Of a DNA stretch of 34,718 bases, positions 1 through 8,933 are shown piece by piece (within the stretch, counting starts at the first letter, position 1; each line of letters starts with the position of its first letter). The notes below the pieces were generated by a model. The model ran no database searches. It saw only the letters and a program-made list of their open reading frames with translations, and was not told where the DNA came from. The position numbers and the translations under genes were made by a program. The stretch comes from Rubrivivax sp. (GTDB lineage: Bacteria; Pseudomonadota; Gammaproteobacteria; Burkholderiales; Burkholderiaceae_C): positions 1 to 34,718 of the forward strand of contig JAJTDM010000039.1 of assembly GCA_021300575.1 (NCBI GenBank), read 5' to 3'.

Positions 1-44
1 CAGCAGCCCACCACGGGCCGCAACAAACCACCCCCCTCTGCACT

Positions 45-104
45 CCTCCAGGCTCATTCCTCGCTGGAATCACGGGCCCGCCTCCAGGCTCAAACCTCGT
101 TGGA
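45..104. repeat. Imperfect tandem repeat upstream of frmA
   Basis: Two 24-bp copies (45-68 and 81-104) match at 21 of 24 positions and start 36 bp apart. Each copy begins CCTCCAGGCTCA and ends TGGA. The first copy also carries short inverted arms, TCCAG and CTGGA. A perfect -35-like hexamer TTGACA lies just downstream at 117-122, with only a weak -10 (GAACAT, 141-146). The repeat could bind a regulator of the formaldehyde genes, but no regulator gene is visible here, so this is inference. Confidence 0.5.
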
Positions 105-187
105 CAAGACTATGCATTGACAGCGCGCTCGCCCGTGCCCGAACATCGGTGTTTTGGACAGCGCTCAAGCCGCGCAGGGAGCAGACG

Positions 188-1296
<1,109 letters not shown>

Positions 1297-1297
<1 letters not shown>

Positions 1298-2136
1298 TGA
1301 CGCTGAAGAAGGTCTCCGACAGCCGCTGCTTTGGCGGCGCCCAGCAGGTGTGGTCGCACGCGTCCGATGCGACCGGCTGCACGATGCGCTTTGGCTTGTT
1401 CCTGCCACCGCAGGCGAATGCGGGCCGTGTGCCGGCGCTGTGGTGGCTCTCCGGGCTGACCTGCACCGAGGAAAACTTCATCGCCAAGGCGGGCGCCCAG
1501 CGGGTTGCGGCCGAGCTCGGCTTGGCGTTGGTGGTTCCCGACACCAGCCCCCGCGGCATCACGCTGCCGGGAGATCGAGACACCTGGGACTTCGGAGTCG
1601 GGGCAGGCTTCTACGTTGATGCCACTTGCGAGCCTTGGTCGCAGCATTACCGGATGCGCCGATACATTTCTGAGGAGTTGCGCAGCCTCGTCGAGGCTGA
1701 ATTCCCTGTGGATGGAGCACGTACCGCGATGTCGGGCCACTCCATGGGCGGGCATGGTGCGCTGACGATGGCGCTGTCCATGCCGGGATGGATCCGCAGT
1801 GTGTCAGCGTTCGCGCCCATTGCAGCGCCCATGCGCTGTCCGTGGGGTGAAAAGGCGCTTGCGGGCTATCTTGGGCAGGACCGCGCTGCCTGGGCAGCGT
1901 ACGACAGCACGGCGCTGGTGCAGTCGCGTGGCTGGTCAGGCCCGCCCATCCTGGTGGACCAGGGCGAGGCCGACCCCTTCCTCGCCACCCAGCTGCGCCC
2001 CGAGCTGCTCGAGCAGGCTTTCGCGGCCGCCAAGGTCCCGCTGCACCTGCGTCTTCAGCCGGGCTACGACCATGGCTACCATTTCGTGTCGACTTTCATC
2101 GAAGACCACCTGCGGCATCACCGCGCACATCTCTGA
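1297..2136 (+). CDS. fghA: S-formylglutathione hydrolase
   Basis: This serine hydrolase of the esterase D family cleaves S-formylglutathione to formate and glutathione, completing the step begun by FrmA. The 279-residue protein carries the nucleophile elbow GHSMGGHG with Ser149. The acid residue is likely the Asp in the ILVDQGEADPFL segment, and the His lies in GYDHGYHF near the C-terminus. The ATG overlaps the frmA stop, which indicates a two-gene operon. The gene ends 18 bases before the convergent dctM stop, and no terminator hairpin is visible in that gap. Family and role are secure. Confidence 0.96.
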
Positions 2137-2154
2137 GGCGCCGCGCCCGCCACG

Positions 2155-3435
2155 TCACTTCAACATCCGCGGCAGCCACAGCGACAGGTCGGGCCAGTAG
2201 GTGATCATCAGCAGCGCGATGGCCAGCGGTACGTAGAACGGCAGGATGGCGCGCACCAAGGCACCAAAACTGACCTTGGCGATGTCCTGCGCGATGAACA
2301 GCAGCACACCAAAGGGTGGGGTGGTCGCGCCGATCAGCAGGTTCAGGATGATGATGAGGCCGAAGTGGATCGGATCGATGCCCAGCTGCATGACCAGCGG
2401 CAGGAAGGTCGGCACCGCAATCAGCAGGATGGCGGTGGTCTCCATGAGGCAGCCGATGACCAGCAGCAGCACGTTGATCATGGCGAGGATCAGCCACTTA
2501 TTGGTGGTGATTTCCAGCAACCAGGCGGCCAGCTGTGCCGGCACGTTGTTGACCGCAATCGCCCAGCCGAAGGGCACCGCGGCGGCCATGATGAACACCA
2601 ACACGCCGCTGGTCACTGCGGTCTCGCTGATGCAGGCGAACAGGCGCTTGAGCGTCAGCTCGCGGTAGGCAAAGCCCAGCGCTATCGCATACACCACGGT
2701 GATGGCGCCCAGTTCGGTGGGTGTGGCCACCCCGGACAGCAGGCCGACGACCAGGATCACCGGTGCCATCAGCGGCGGGATGGCGCGCAAGAAACTGCGG
2801 CCCAGCGCCTGACGATTTGCTTTCGGCTGGACCGGCGCATGGACGCGCCCGGTGGCCACCAGGAACCACACCGTCAGCATCAGCAGGCCGCCGATCATGA
2901 ATCCGGGCACCAGGCCGGCGAGAAACAGGTCGCTGATCGAGACCTGCGCGAGCACGCCGTACACCACCATGATCACCGACGGCGGGATGATCGGACCCAC
3001 GATGGCCGACGCCGCGCTGCACGCGGCGGCGAAGGCGGCATCGAAGCCCTCCTTCTTCATCGCCTTGATCTCCACCGTGCCCAGACCTGCGGCGTCGGCC
3101 TGCGCCACGCCTGACATCCCGGCAAAGATCAGGCTGGCGAAGATGTTGACCTGTGCGAGGCCGCCGCGCAGATGGCCCACCAGCGCCACCGCGAACTCAA
3201 AGATCCGTGCGGCAATGCCGCCGATGTTCATCAGGTTGCCTGCGAGCACGAACAGCGGAATCGCCAGCAGCGGAAAACTGTCGATGCCCGAAGACATGCG
3301 TTGCACGACCAGCGAAATCGGCACCGGCGAACTGAACTGCAGCCAGGCGAGCGCGGCGGCGACGAGCGCGAATGCCACCGGCAGCTCGATGGCGATCAGG
3401 CCGAACATGACCAGGAACATGGGCAGTACGCTCAC
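2155..3435 (-). CDS. dctM: TRAP transporter large permease (DctM family)
   Basis: This is the large inner-membrane subunit of a TRAP transporter, which forms the ion-coupled channel for a solute delivered by the DctP protein. The 426-residue protein has a hydrophobic profile consistent with about twelve membrane segments and typical stretches such as the GMSGVAQADAAGLGT loop and the SAIVGPIIPPSV motif. The GTG start at 3435 overlaps the dctQ stop by four bases (GTGA); an ATG at 3420 is a possible later start. It is the last gene of the minus-strand order oxygenase-dctP-dctQ-dctM. The substrate cannot be read from this subunit. Confidence 0.95.
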   Translation of the reverse strand: MSVLPMFLVMFGLIAIELPVAFALVAAALAWLQFSSPVPISLVVQRMSSGIDSFPLLAIPLFVLAGNLMNIGGIAARIFEFAVALVGHLRGGLAQVNIFASLIFAGMSGVAQADAAGLGTVEIKAMKKEGFDAAFAAACSAASAIVGPIIPPSVIMVVYGVLAQVSISDLFLAGLVPGFMIGGLLMLTVWFLVATGRVHAPVQPKANRQALGRSFLRAIPPLMAPVILVVGLLSGVATPTELGAITVVYAIALGFAYRELTLKRLFACISETAVTSGVLVFIMAAAVPFGWAIAVNNVPAQLAAWLLEITTNKWLILAMINVLLLVIGCLMETTAILLIAVPTFLPLVMQLGIDPIHFGLIIILNLLIGATTPPFGVLLFIAQDIAKVSFGALVRAILPFYVPLAIALLMITYWPDLSLWLPRMLK

Positions 3436-4085
3436 AGCACGCCCTCCCCGTGACGTGTTGTTCCCGGTGCGGGCGGCGCAGGCGCGCCGGCCACCATGCG
3501 CTCAGCGATTGCATCGGCCTGAGCGTCATCCTCCGCCGCCGCCCGTTCGCGCTCCAGGCGTGCCAACTGCGCGTCCACCGGACGCCCGGCCAGGCCGAGC
3601 GCAAGTTCGGCGCACACCAGGTACAAGCCCGTGAGCGCGATCGATACCGTGCAGACGAACAGCGGCGTGGAGTAGAAGAGGTGACGTGGCAGGTCGATCG
3701 GCAGCGACATGGTGCGGCTGCGCGACTCCACGTCCATGATGTCCCAGGCTTGCACTGCGATGATCACGCAGCACGCCGTGGCGATCGCCCACGTGAGAGC
3801 GCGCCACATCGCCTGTGGCCGCGGTGACAGTCTTGAGACGAAGGTCTCGATGCGGATGTGCCGCAGTTCCTTCATGCCCACGGCAGCGCCGAGGAACACG
3901 CCCCACAGGAAACAGTAGCCCGCAAGTTCCTCCACCCAGACCAGCGGTTGGCCGAACAGATAGCGGGTGATCACCTGAATGGTGATCGACACGACGATGG
4001 TTGACAGCAGCACGACGCAAATCACCCGCTCAAGGCGGCCGATCAGCTCGAGCAACCGCCACCAGCGGGTGAGCAGCATGTCCAT
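3432..4085 (-). CDS. dctQ: TRAP transporter small permease (DctQ family)
   Basis: This is the small membrane subunit that pairs with DctM in a TRAP system. The 217-residue protein has about four hydrophobic segments. It carries the family-like stretch QPLVWVEELAGYCFLWGVFL and, a little later, KELRHIRIET. The C-terminus is extended by a charged Ala/Arg/Glu-rich and then Pro-rich tail of roughly 50 residues, longer than in many DctQ proteins. The ATG at 4085 is used; an ATG at 4079 is also possible. The stop overlaps the dctM GTG. It follows dctP after a 73-base gap that contains a strong inverted repeat. Confidence 0.92.
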   Translation of the reverse strand: MDMLLTRWWRLLELIGRLERVICVVLLSTIVVSITIQVITRYLFGQPLVWVEELAGYCFLWGVFLGAAVGMKELRHIRIETFVSRLSPRPQAMWRALTWAIATACCVIIAVQAWDIMDVESRSRTMSLPIDLPRHLFYSTPLFVCTVSIALTGLYLVCAELALGLAGRPVDAQLARLERERAAAEDDAQADAIAERMVAGAPAPPAPGTTRHGEGVL

Positions 4086-4112
4086 GGGGGGTGTCCGGCG
4101 GAAAGATCATGA

Positions 4113-4149
4113 CCGCGTACGTCCCGGGAGGAGCCCGGGATGTACGCGG
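4113..4149 (-). promoter_or_regulatory. Long inverted repeat between dctP and dctQ
   Basis: Arms at 4113-4128 and 4134-4149 are complementary at 15 of 16 positions and enclose a five-base loop. No T run follows on the minus strand. In the dctP-dctQ transcript this would fold into a very stable hairpin. Such intergenic hairpins often lower expression of downstream genes or protect the upstream mRNA, which would fit the need for more binding protein than permease. The structure is seen directly; its role is inferred. Confidence 0.6.
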
Positions 4150-4158
4150 CAGGGCGCG

Positions 4159-5136
4159 TCACCTGATGTCGCGGATGCGCTGGTACAGGCCGGACGACCA
4201 GGCGCCGTCCTGCTCCATGCCCTTGACGGCGGACAACGCGCGCTCGGCGAACGGCGCCCGGTTGACGCTGATCACCCGGGCACCTTCGGCAGCCATCTTC
4301 TTCGCCAGTTCCGCGGTCTCGGCTTCAGCCTCCTTGCGACCCCAGGCGATGGCTTCACGGGCGGTGTCGACCATGATCTTCTGCACGTCCGGCGGCAGCG
4401 ACTGGTAGACCTTCTCGTTGATCGTGATGTGCTGTGAAGATACCAGGTGATCGGTCAGCATCACGTTGGTTGCGGCCTGGTGAAACTTCTGCGCGTAGGC
4501 CGAGCCGATCGGGCCTTCGGCGGCGTCGATGACACCCGTCTTGAGTCCGAGGAACACCTCCGCCCAAGCCACGCGCGCAGGCTTGGTGCCCATCGCCTGC
4601 CAGAGGTTCAGGTAGGTCTTGATCTCGGGCACGCGCATCTTGACGTCCTTCAGGTCTTCCGGCGTGTTCACGGCCTTCTTCGAGAACAGGATCCGGGGCT
4701 GGGTGGGGGCCGAGGCCAGGATGCGCAACCCCTGCTTGGTTCGCAGTTCTTCGGCCATCGCGGCGAACGTCGGCGAATCCAGGAACTTCTGGAAGTGATC
4801 GTTGTCCCGGAACGTGAAGCCCCAGGCGAGCACCGAGAAGTCCTTCACCCAGTTGGCGTACCAGTCGAGCACGTCGCCATACAGCGCCACGGAGCCCTTC
4901 ATCATCTGCTCGATCACCTGGACGTCACTGCCCAACTGCTCGCCCTGGATGAAGTTGACTCTGACCTTGCCAGCGGCCCGCTCGTTGACGAGCCTCGTGA
5001 ACATCGCGTTGGTGCGGTCGATCACGGTGCCGATGGCGTCCGAGCCGCCGAAGGTCAGCGCGGGTTGCGCGTACACCGCCGGTGTCGCGAGCATCACCGC
5101 GCTCAGTGCGAGGGCCTTGATCCAATGTCTCCTCAT
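4159..5136 (-). CDS. dctP: TRAP transporter substrate-binding protein (DctP family)
   Basis: This is the periplasmic solute receptor of the TRAP system. The preferred start is the second of two adjacent ATG codons (5136), because AGGAG lies six bases upstream of it and only three from the first (5139). The resulting 325-residue precursor begins MRRHWIKALALSAVMLATP with a signal peptide that ends near VYAQ. The mature protein has the family pattern of a receptor for carboxylated solutes, including the stretch DVKMRVPEIKTYLNLWQAMG with its conserved Arg, followed by PARVAWAEVFLGLKTGVIDA. The substrate is not identifiable. It lies 82 bases downstream of the oxygenase gene and shares its strand, so a common operon is likely. 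Confidence 0.94.
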   Translation of the reverse strand: MRRHWIKALALSAVMLATPAVYAQPALTFGGSDAIGTVIDRTNAMFTRLVNERAAGKVRVNFIQGEQLGSDVQVIEQMMKGSVALYGDVLDWYANWVKDFSVLAWGFTFRDNDHFQKFLDSPTFAAMAEELRTKQGLRILASAPTQPRILFSKKAVNTPEDLKDVKMRVPEIKTYLNLWQAMGTKPARVAWAEVFLGLKTGVIDAAEGPIGSAYAQKFHQAATNVMLTDHLVSSQHITINEKVYQSLPPDVQKIMVDTAREAIAWGRKEAEAETAELAKKMAAEGARVISVNRAPFAERALSAVKGMEQDGAWSSGLYQRIRDIR

Positions 5137-5218
5137 CATCTTCTCCTTGCGGGACATGCCCGACTTGCTGGTGGACCGTATCCGGGCCCGTGCGAGCCCG
5201 GCGCGGGGCGAGCCGCCA

Positions 5219-6103
5219 CTAGCGGGCGACTTCGAAGAAACGATTGGCCATGTACTTCTGCGACTGGTACAGCGATGCCGACTCAGGCGCCTTGGGAAAC
5301 GGCATCCGGATGGGTACGGCCGTCATGCGCGGCTGCAACGTGGGTTCGCCGCAGAGCATTCGCGCATCGAACTCCTCCAGGCTGCCGAAGAGCCCACCTG
5401 CCAGCGGCCAGGCATCGGCAGCCATCGCCTCGTACAGCAGGAAGGTGCGCGCACGCCTGGAGGTGTTCAGCGCCGAGCCGTGGATCAGGCGGGCGTGATG
5501 CAGCGTGATCGAGCCTGCCCTCGCGATCAGCGGTACTGCCCGGTCGATCTCGTCCGCGATGCCGGCAGGATCGATCGCGCCAGCGAACACCCCGCCGTGG
5601 TGATGGTCGTGGATCGGCCCGAAGTGCGTACGAGGCACGACCATCATCGGCCCGTTGTCGGGTACGAAGTCATCGAGCAGGACGCCCATGGCCAGCACAT
5701 CGTCGTTGGTGTGGGGGTAGAAGGCCCAGTCCTGATGCCACTCGACCGGTGCGCCGTACGCGGCAGACTTCAGGTTGAGTTTGGAGGTGTGCATCCGCAC
5801 CGAAGGACCCAGCAGTGGCGTGAGCAAGGCCAGCACCTTGGGGCTGCGGATCAGGTCGGCGAAGGCCGGGTGGTGCTTGTGCGGCAACTTCAGACGGCGC
5901 ACCCTGGGCTCGTCGGGTGTGTGGGTGTCTTCCAGGTCGTAGAGGGCGGTGTTCTCAGCCAGGCCCTGAGCCCCGGCCAAGAGTTCGTCCGTGGCGGCGC
6001 GCAGGCGGTCAAGCTCCGGTGCAGCCAGCACGTCGTGCACGACGAGATAGCCCTCCTGTCGATAGAAATCAACCTGCTGCGGTGAAAGGGTCTTGGCGTC
6101 CAT
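5219..6103 (-). CDS. Phytanoyl-CoA dioxygenase (PhyH) family protein
   Basis: This is a predicted non-haem Fe(II), 2-oxoglutarate-dependent oxygenase of the PhyH family, which hydroxylates or demethylates small organic molecules. In the 294-residue protein the iron triad is visible as H123 and D125 (motif WHQDW) and H208 (LIHGSALN). R217 or R219 is placed to bind the 2-oxoglutarate carboxylate. The ATG at 6103 is chosen because upstream in-frame sequence runs through the regulator promoter and into lacI-type coding sequence. No clear Shine-Dalgarno sequence precedes this ATG. It heads the TRAP operon and starts 19 bases from a perfect palindrome, so it probably modifies the imported compound. 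The exact substrate is unknown. Confidence 0.9.
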   Translation of the reverse strand: MDAKTLSPQQVDFYRQEGYLVVHDVLAAPELDRLRAATDELLAGAQGLAENTALYDLEDTHTPDEPRVRRLKLPHKHHPAFADLIRSPKVLALLTPLLGPSVRMHTSKLNLKSAAYGAPVEWHQDWAFYPHTNDDVLAMGVLLDDFVPDNGPMMVVPRTHFGPIHDHHHGGVFAGAIDPAGIADEIDRAVPLIARAGSITLHHARLIHGSALNTSRRARTFLLYEAMAADAWPLAGGLFGSLEEFDARMLCGEPTLQPRMTAVPIRMPFPKAPESASLYQSQKYMANRFFEVAR

Positions 6104-6121
6104 GTCTGATATGCGTGCAAC

Positions 6122-6135
6122 TGTTAGCGCTAACA
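6122..6135. promoter_or_regulatory. Predicted LacI-type operator
   Basis: TGTTAGCGCTAACA is a perfect 14-bp palindrome with a central CG, the usual form of a LacI/GalR-family site. It lies between the divergent oxygenase start (6103) and regulator start (6168). A minus-strand -35-like TTGTTA (6136-6131) overlaps it, so binding would block the oxygenase-TRAP promoter and possibly the regulator's own. Confidence 0.75.
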
Positions 6136-6167
6136 ATTTCGAGCCAGTCTGCGTTAGTCTTGGAACC

Positions 6168-7238
6168 ATGTCAAGACGCACTGCAGCATTGGGCACCTCG
6201 GGTGAACCCGCCCCTTTGGGCACCGCCGACGATGTGCGCAGCACGCCCGCGAGGCTGGTGGAGGTTGCGCGCCTGGCGCGCGTGTCGACCATGACGGTAT
6301 CGCGGGCACTGCGCCGCCCCGAGCAGGTCGCCCCGCTCACCCTGCAGGCGGTACAGCGCGCGGTGGCACAACTCGGCTACCTGCCCGACAGCGCGGCCAG
6401 CGCGATGGCCACCCGTCGCAGTCACATCATTGCGGCCATCGTGCCCACCCTGATGAACTCGGTCTATGCGAGTACCGTTCACGGTCTCGCCTCGGTGTTG
6501 CGCGGGGCCGGGTACGAGTTGATGATCGGCGACAGCGGCTACGACCTGCGGACCGAGGCCTCGCTGGTGCGCAGCTTTCTGGGCCGACGCGTTGACGCGC
6601 TGGTGCTGACCGGTGTGGAGCACGACGACGCGACGCGCGAACTGCTCGCTCGTCATGATCTGCCCGTGGTGGAGGTCTGGGACCTCACGGCGCAGCCGAT
6701 CGGCAGCGTGGTGGGCTTCTCCAACGTGGCCGCTGGTCGCGAAGCTGGCCGGTACTTTGCGCAGCGCGGACGGCGTCACTGGGCCTTTCTGGGATCGCGG
6801 CCCGGGCGCGAGGGCCGCTCGGGCAAGCGGTTGCGCGGTCTGCGCGAAACGGCGCGAGCCGCTGGCGTTGCCGCGCCAGTCACTGCCTTTGTTGAAGACG
6901 GCATGAGCGCATCCGCCGGTCACGCTGCGGTCCTCGCGCTGCTGGATGCCCATCCGCACACCGACGCCCTGTTCTGCGCCAATGACGCGCTCGCGACTGC
7001 TGCCTTGCGGGCGGCGGCCGACCGTGGGCTCGCAGTGCCCGCGGCGCTGTCCATCCTCGGCTTTGGTGACTTCGACGTCGCCGCGCACACGTCACCCGCG
7101 CTCACGACCGTGCGGATTCCCGGTCGCGAGATCGGGGCCAGCGCAGCCCAGGTCCTGCTTGACCAACTCGATGGAAACGGGCTTGGCCCCACCCACATGG
7201 ACCTCGGTTTCGAGATCGTCCAACGGGAATCCGCCTGA
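6168..7238 (+). CDS. LacI family transcriptional regulator
   Basis: This is a predicted DNA-binding repressor of the LacI/GalR family with an N-terminal helix-turn-helix and a periplasmic-binding-like sensor domain. The 356-residue protein shows the HTH segment LVEVARLARVSTMTVSRALR at about residues 30-49. The hinge region follows, with QLGYLPDSAASAMATRRS, and the sensor domain starts near IIAAIVPTLMNSVYA. The ATG at 6168 is favoured because it places the operator upstream of the gene; it leaves an unusually long tail of about 29 residues before the HTH. It probably controls the divergent oxygenase-dctPQM operon and itself through the 6122-6135 palindrome. The effector is presumably the TRAP substrate or a product of it. 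Confidence 0.93.
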   Translation: MSRRTAALGTSGEPAPLGTADDVRSTPARLVEVARLARVSTMTVSRALRRPEQVAPLTLQAVQRAVAQLGYLPDSAASAMATRRSHIIAAIVPTLMNSVYASTVHGLASVLRGAGYELMIGDSGYDLRTEASLVRSFLGRRVDALVLTGVEHDDATRELLARHDLPVVEVWDLTAQPIGSVVGFSNVAAGREAGRYFAQRGRRHWAFLGSRPGREGRSGKRLRGLRETARAAGVAAPVTAFVEDGMSASAGHAAVLALLDAHPHTDALFCANDALATAALRAAADRGLAVPAALSILGFGDFDVAAHTSPALTTVRIPGREIGASAAQVLLDQLDGNGLGPTHMDLGFEIVQRESA

Positions 7239-7264
7239 TCGAGCCCGGGCGCGCCGCTGATTTC

Positions 7265-7429
7265 ATGTTCCTGGACCGCGCCCTGCACACCGCCAGCCGC
7301 ACCCTGCTGGAAGGCGTCAAGCTCGGCGACCTGCCCGGCGTGGGTTTGGTCATGAGCGACGGCGCGCTGCGCTCCGGCCGCAGCCGCAATTCCCTTCCGG
7401 CCATGGAGGTGCCGGTGGTGGTGCAGTGA
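7265..7429 (+). pseudogene. Small unidentified ORF, possibly a gene remnant
   Basis: A 54-codon frame begins ATG at 7265 and ends at 7429. The peptide starts MFLDRALHTASRTLLEGVK and ends EVPVVVQ. It has no recognised domain, no Shine-Dalgarno sequence and no membrane segment. It sits between the LacI-type gene and the toxin-antitoxin region. It could be the C-terminal remnant of a gene lost when the neighbouring island arrived, or a chance frame. Confidence 0.25.
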
Positions 7430-7442
7430 GGGTGGGCAGATG

Positions 7443-7491
7443 TGATGCAGCTGCAACCTTTTGATGCAGCGAGGTCTATACTGTCTATACT
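7443..7491 (+). promoter_or_regulatory. Predicted vapB promoter/operator with two pairs of direct repeats
   Basis: The 9-mer GTCTATACT occurs twice in tandem (7474-7482 and 7483-7491), giving two overlapping -10-like TATACT hexamers. The 9-mer TGATGCAGC occurs at 7443-7451 and 7462-7470. A -35-like TTGATG at 7461-7466 lies 19 bases before the second TATACT, slightly longer than ideal. Repeats over the promoter fit autoregulation by a ribbon-helix-helix antitoxin. The region is AT-richer than its surroundings. Confidence 0.5.
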
Positions 7492-7525
7492 GAATACGAC
7501 TTTATGAATTGTCGCGGAGCCGCTA

Positions 7526-7753
7526 GTGCGAACCACCTTCACCCTGGATGACGACGCTGCTGCGTTGGCTCAGAACTATGCTCAAGCGCGCTCCTTGCGC
7601 CTGGGCAAAGCAGTGTCGGAGTTGATCCGGCGTGCAAGCGTACCCCCCGTTGGCTTGAAGAAGAAGGGCGATCTCTGGGTGATTGCTGCACCGCCCGACA
7701 AGCCCAAGGTCGGTTCAGCAAAGGTCAAGCAAATGATCGAGGATCTGTCCTGA
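7526..7753 (+). CDS. VapB-like antitoxin with ribbon-helix-helix N-terminus
   Basis: The 75-residue protein begins MRTTFTLDDDAAALAQNYA, a typical short beta strand followed by the helices of a ribbon-helix-helix DNA-binding domain (about residues 1-45). Its C-terminal 30 residues are polar and charged and end in KVKQMIEDLS, which would wrap the toxin. The GTG start at 7526 is supported by GGAG at 7516-7519, six bases upstream. A PIN-domain toxin gene starts ten bases after the stop, so the two form a VapBC-type module. The complex would neutralise the toxin and repress its own promoter. The gene is related to this antitoxin class by form and context rather than by a diagnostic motif. Confidence 0.85.
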   Translation: MRTTFTLDDDAAALAQNYAQARSLRLGKAVSELIRRASVPPVGLKKKGDLWVIAAPPDKPKVGSAKVKQMIEDLS

Positions 7754-7763
7754 CGGCTGACTT

Positions 7764-8201
7764 GTGAGTGCACGGCTGCTGGACGTCAACGCGCTGATCG
7801 CTCTCGGGTGGGAAGGCCATGAGCGTCATCGCGAGATGGCGACCTGGTTCAGGCGCAACGGCCGGGCCGGCTGGGCTACCTGCGCACTGACCCAGGCAGG
7901 CTTCATTCGTGTGCTCAGCCAGCCCTCCTTGGCCACAGGCGCGACCGTTGCTGAACTTGCGCTTGCGCTTGAGCGCAACCTGGCACACCCCGGCCACCGT
8001 TTGGTGGCTCTGGACTTTGACTTCACTGATGTGCTGGCATGCTGCACGGGCGGAGTCGTTGGCCATCGACAGGTGACTGATGCCTATCTGCTGACGACTG
8101 CCATTCGCGAAGGCATGAAGCTGTTGACCTTGGACCGGGGCCTGAGCACGCTATTGGCAACAGATGCGGAGCGGAGCCTCCACGTTGAATACCTGGGCTG
8201 A
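7764..8201 (+). CDS. VapC-like PIN-domain ribonuclease toxin
   Basis: This is a predicted Mg-dependent endoribonuclease toxin with a PIN domain over most of its 145 residues. The N-terminal motif LLDVNALIAL gives D7 and N9. The later acidic residues are D106 (TDAYLL) and D124 (LTLDRGL). At the second conserved position, where many PIN toxins have Glu in a TEN-like motif, this protein has Gln44 in CALTQAGFIRV; some family members share this variant. It uses a GTG start ten bases after the antitoxin stop, consistent with translation coupled to vapB. Confidence 0.88.
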   Translation: MSARLLDVNALIALGWEGHERHREMATWFRRNGRAGWATCALTQAGFIRVLSQPSLATGATVAELALALERNLAHPGHRLVALDFDFTDVLACCTGGVVGHRQVTDAYLLTTAIREGMKLLTLDRGLSTLLATDAERSLHVEYLG

Positions 8202-8257
8202 CCGGACTTGAAACGCCCGGCTTGACCCGCCTCACGTTCACACAGGCTGAGAAAGCC

Positions 8258-8755
8258 ATGCAAATTGCTGTCAAGCCCGTGTCGCCGGATCTTCATGAGT
8301 CGTTTGTCACGCTGCTGATTGAGCTGCATGCCTTCTACAACCAGCCGCCAACCGCCTCGCCGGAAGAGATTCGAGCCCACCTGCGCGAGAACCTGCTGGA
8401 ACAGGTCGGTCTGTGTTTGCCTGTGGCCGTTGACGAGAACGATCAGGTGTTGGGCTTCGCAGCACTGGTGCTGATGCACTCGCTGGTCGACGCAAGCCCA
8501 GCGCATCGCAGGCAGTGCCTTCTGAAGGAGCTCTACGTCCGCTCCACTTACCGGGGTGCAGGCGTCGGCAAGCTCCTGATGCAGTGGTCTGCGGAATACG
8601 CCATTCGCTCAGGTTGCGGGCGGATGGACTGGAATGTCAGGGCGTCCAATCCGAAAGGTATCAGCTTCTACAACTCGCTTGGCGGCCAACAGGTGGAAGA
8701 TCGCCTGTCGTTCCGGCTTTCAAGTCAGGCGCTTGAGCAATTGGCCAAAGGCTAA
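8258..8755 (+). CDS. GNAT family N-acetyltransferase
   Basis: The 165-residue protein has the GNAT fold signature. Motif A reads LKELYVRSTYRGAGVGKLLM, where the RGAGVG turn binds the acetyl-CoA pyrophosphate, and motif B is seen in NVRASNPKGISFYNSLGG. The acceptor is unknown. ATG 8258 is preferred over an upstream TTG (8222) because GAGAAAG lies just before it and the domain begins soon after (MQIAVKPVSPD). It lies 56 bases after the PIN toxin stop, between two toxin-antitoxin pairs. It shows no DUF1778-type partner of its own, so it is probably cargo rather than a GNAT-type toxin. Confidence 0.88.
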   Translation: MQIAVKPVSPDLHESFVTLLIELHAFYNQPPTASPEEIRAHLRENLLEQVGLCLPVAVDENDQVLGFAALVLMHSLVDASPAHRRQCLLKELYVRSTYRGAGVGKLLMQWSAEYAIRSGCGRMDWNVRASNPKGISFYNSLGGQQVEDRLSFRLSSQALEQLAKG

Positions 8756-8933
8756 GGCCTGAGTTGACGCAGAACGGCGGGTGGCAACGCAAGTCGCCGT
8801 CGGTCCCGGCCTATCCGCCCCTTGATCAGACCGAGGCTTCGCGAGATCTTGCCCGGATCGTTGGGTCGGCAAGCATCGCTGCGATCGATAGACAGCAAGG
8901 ACAACGCCGCACAGGAGGGGTGCAGGTCGTTGC
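8756..8933. other. Intergenic region without recognisable gene
   Basis: This 178-bp gap separates the convergent GNAT and HepT-like genes. No convincing coding frame, terminator with a T run, tRNA or transposon end is visible. Confidence 0.5.

Noticed and set aside
8258..8755. GNAT protein as a tRNA-acetylating toxin
   Set aside because: Such toxins pair with a ribbon-helix-helix antitoxin gene directly upstream; here the upstream neighbour is a PIN toxin and no partner is left over.
8756..8933. Possible transposon or integron remnant between GNAT and hepT
   Set aside because: No attC-like core sites, terminal inverted repeats or transposase fragment could be identified.
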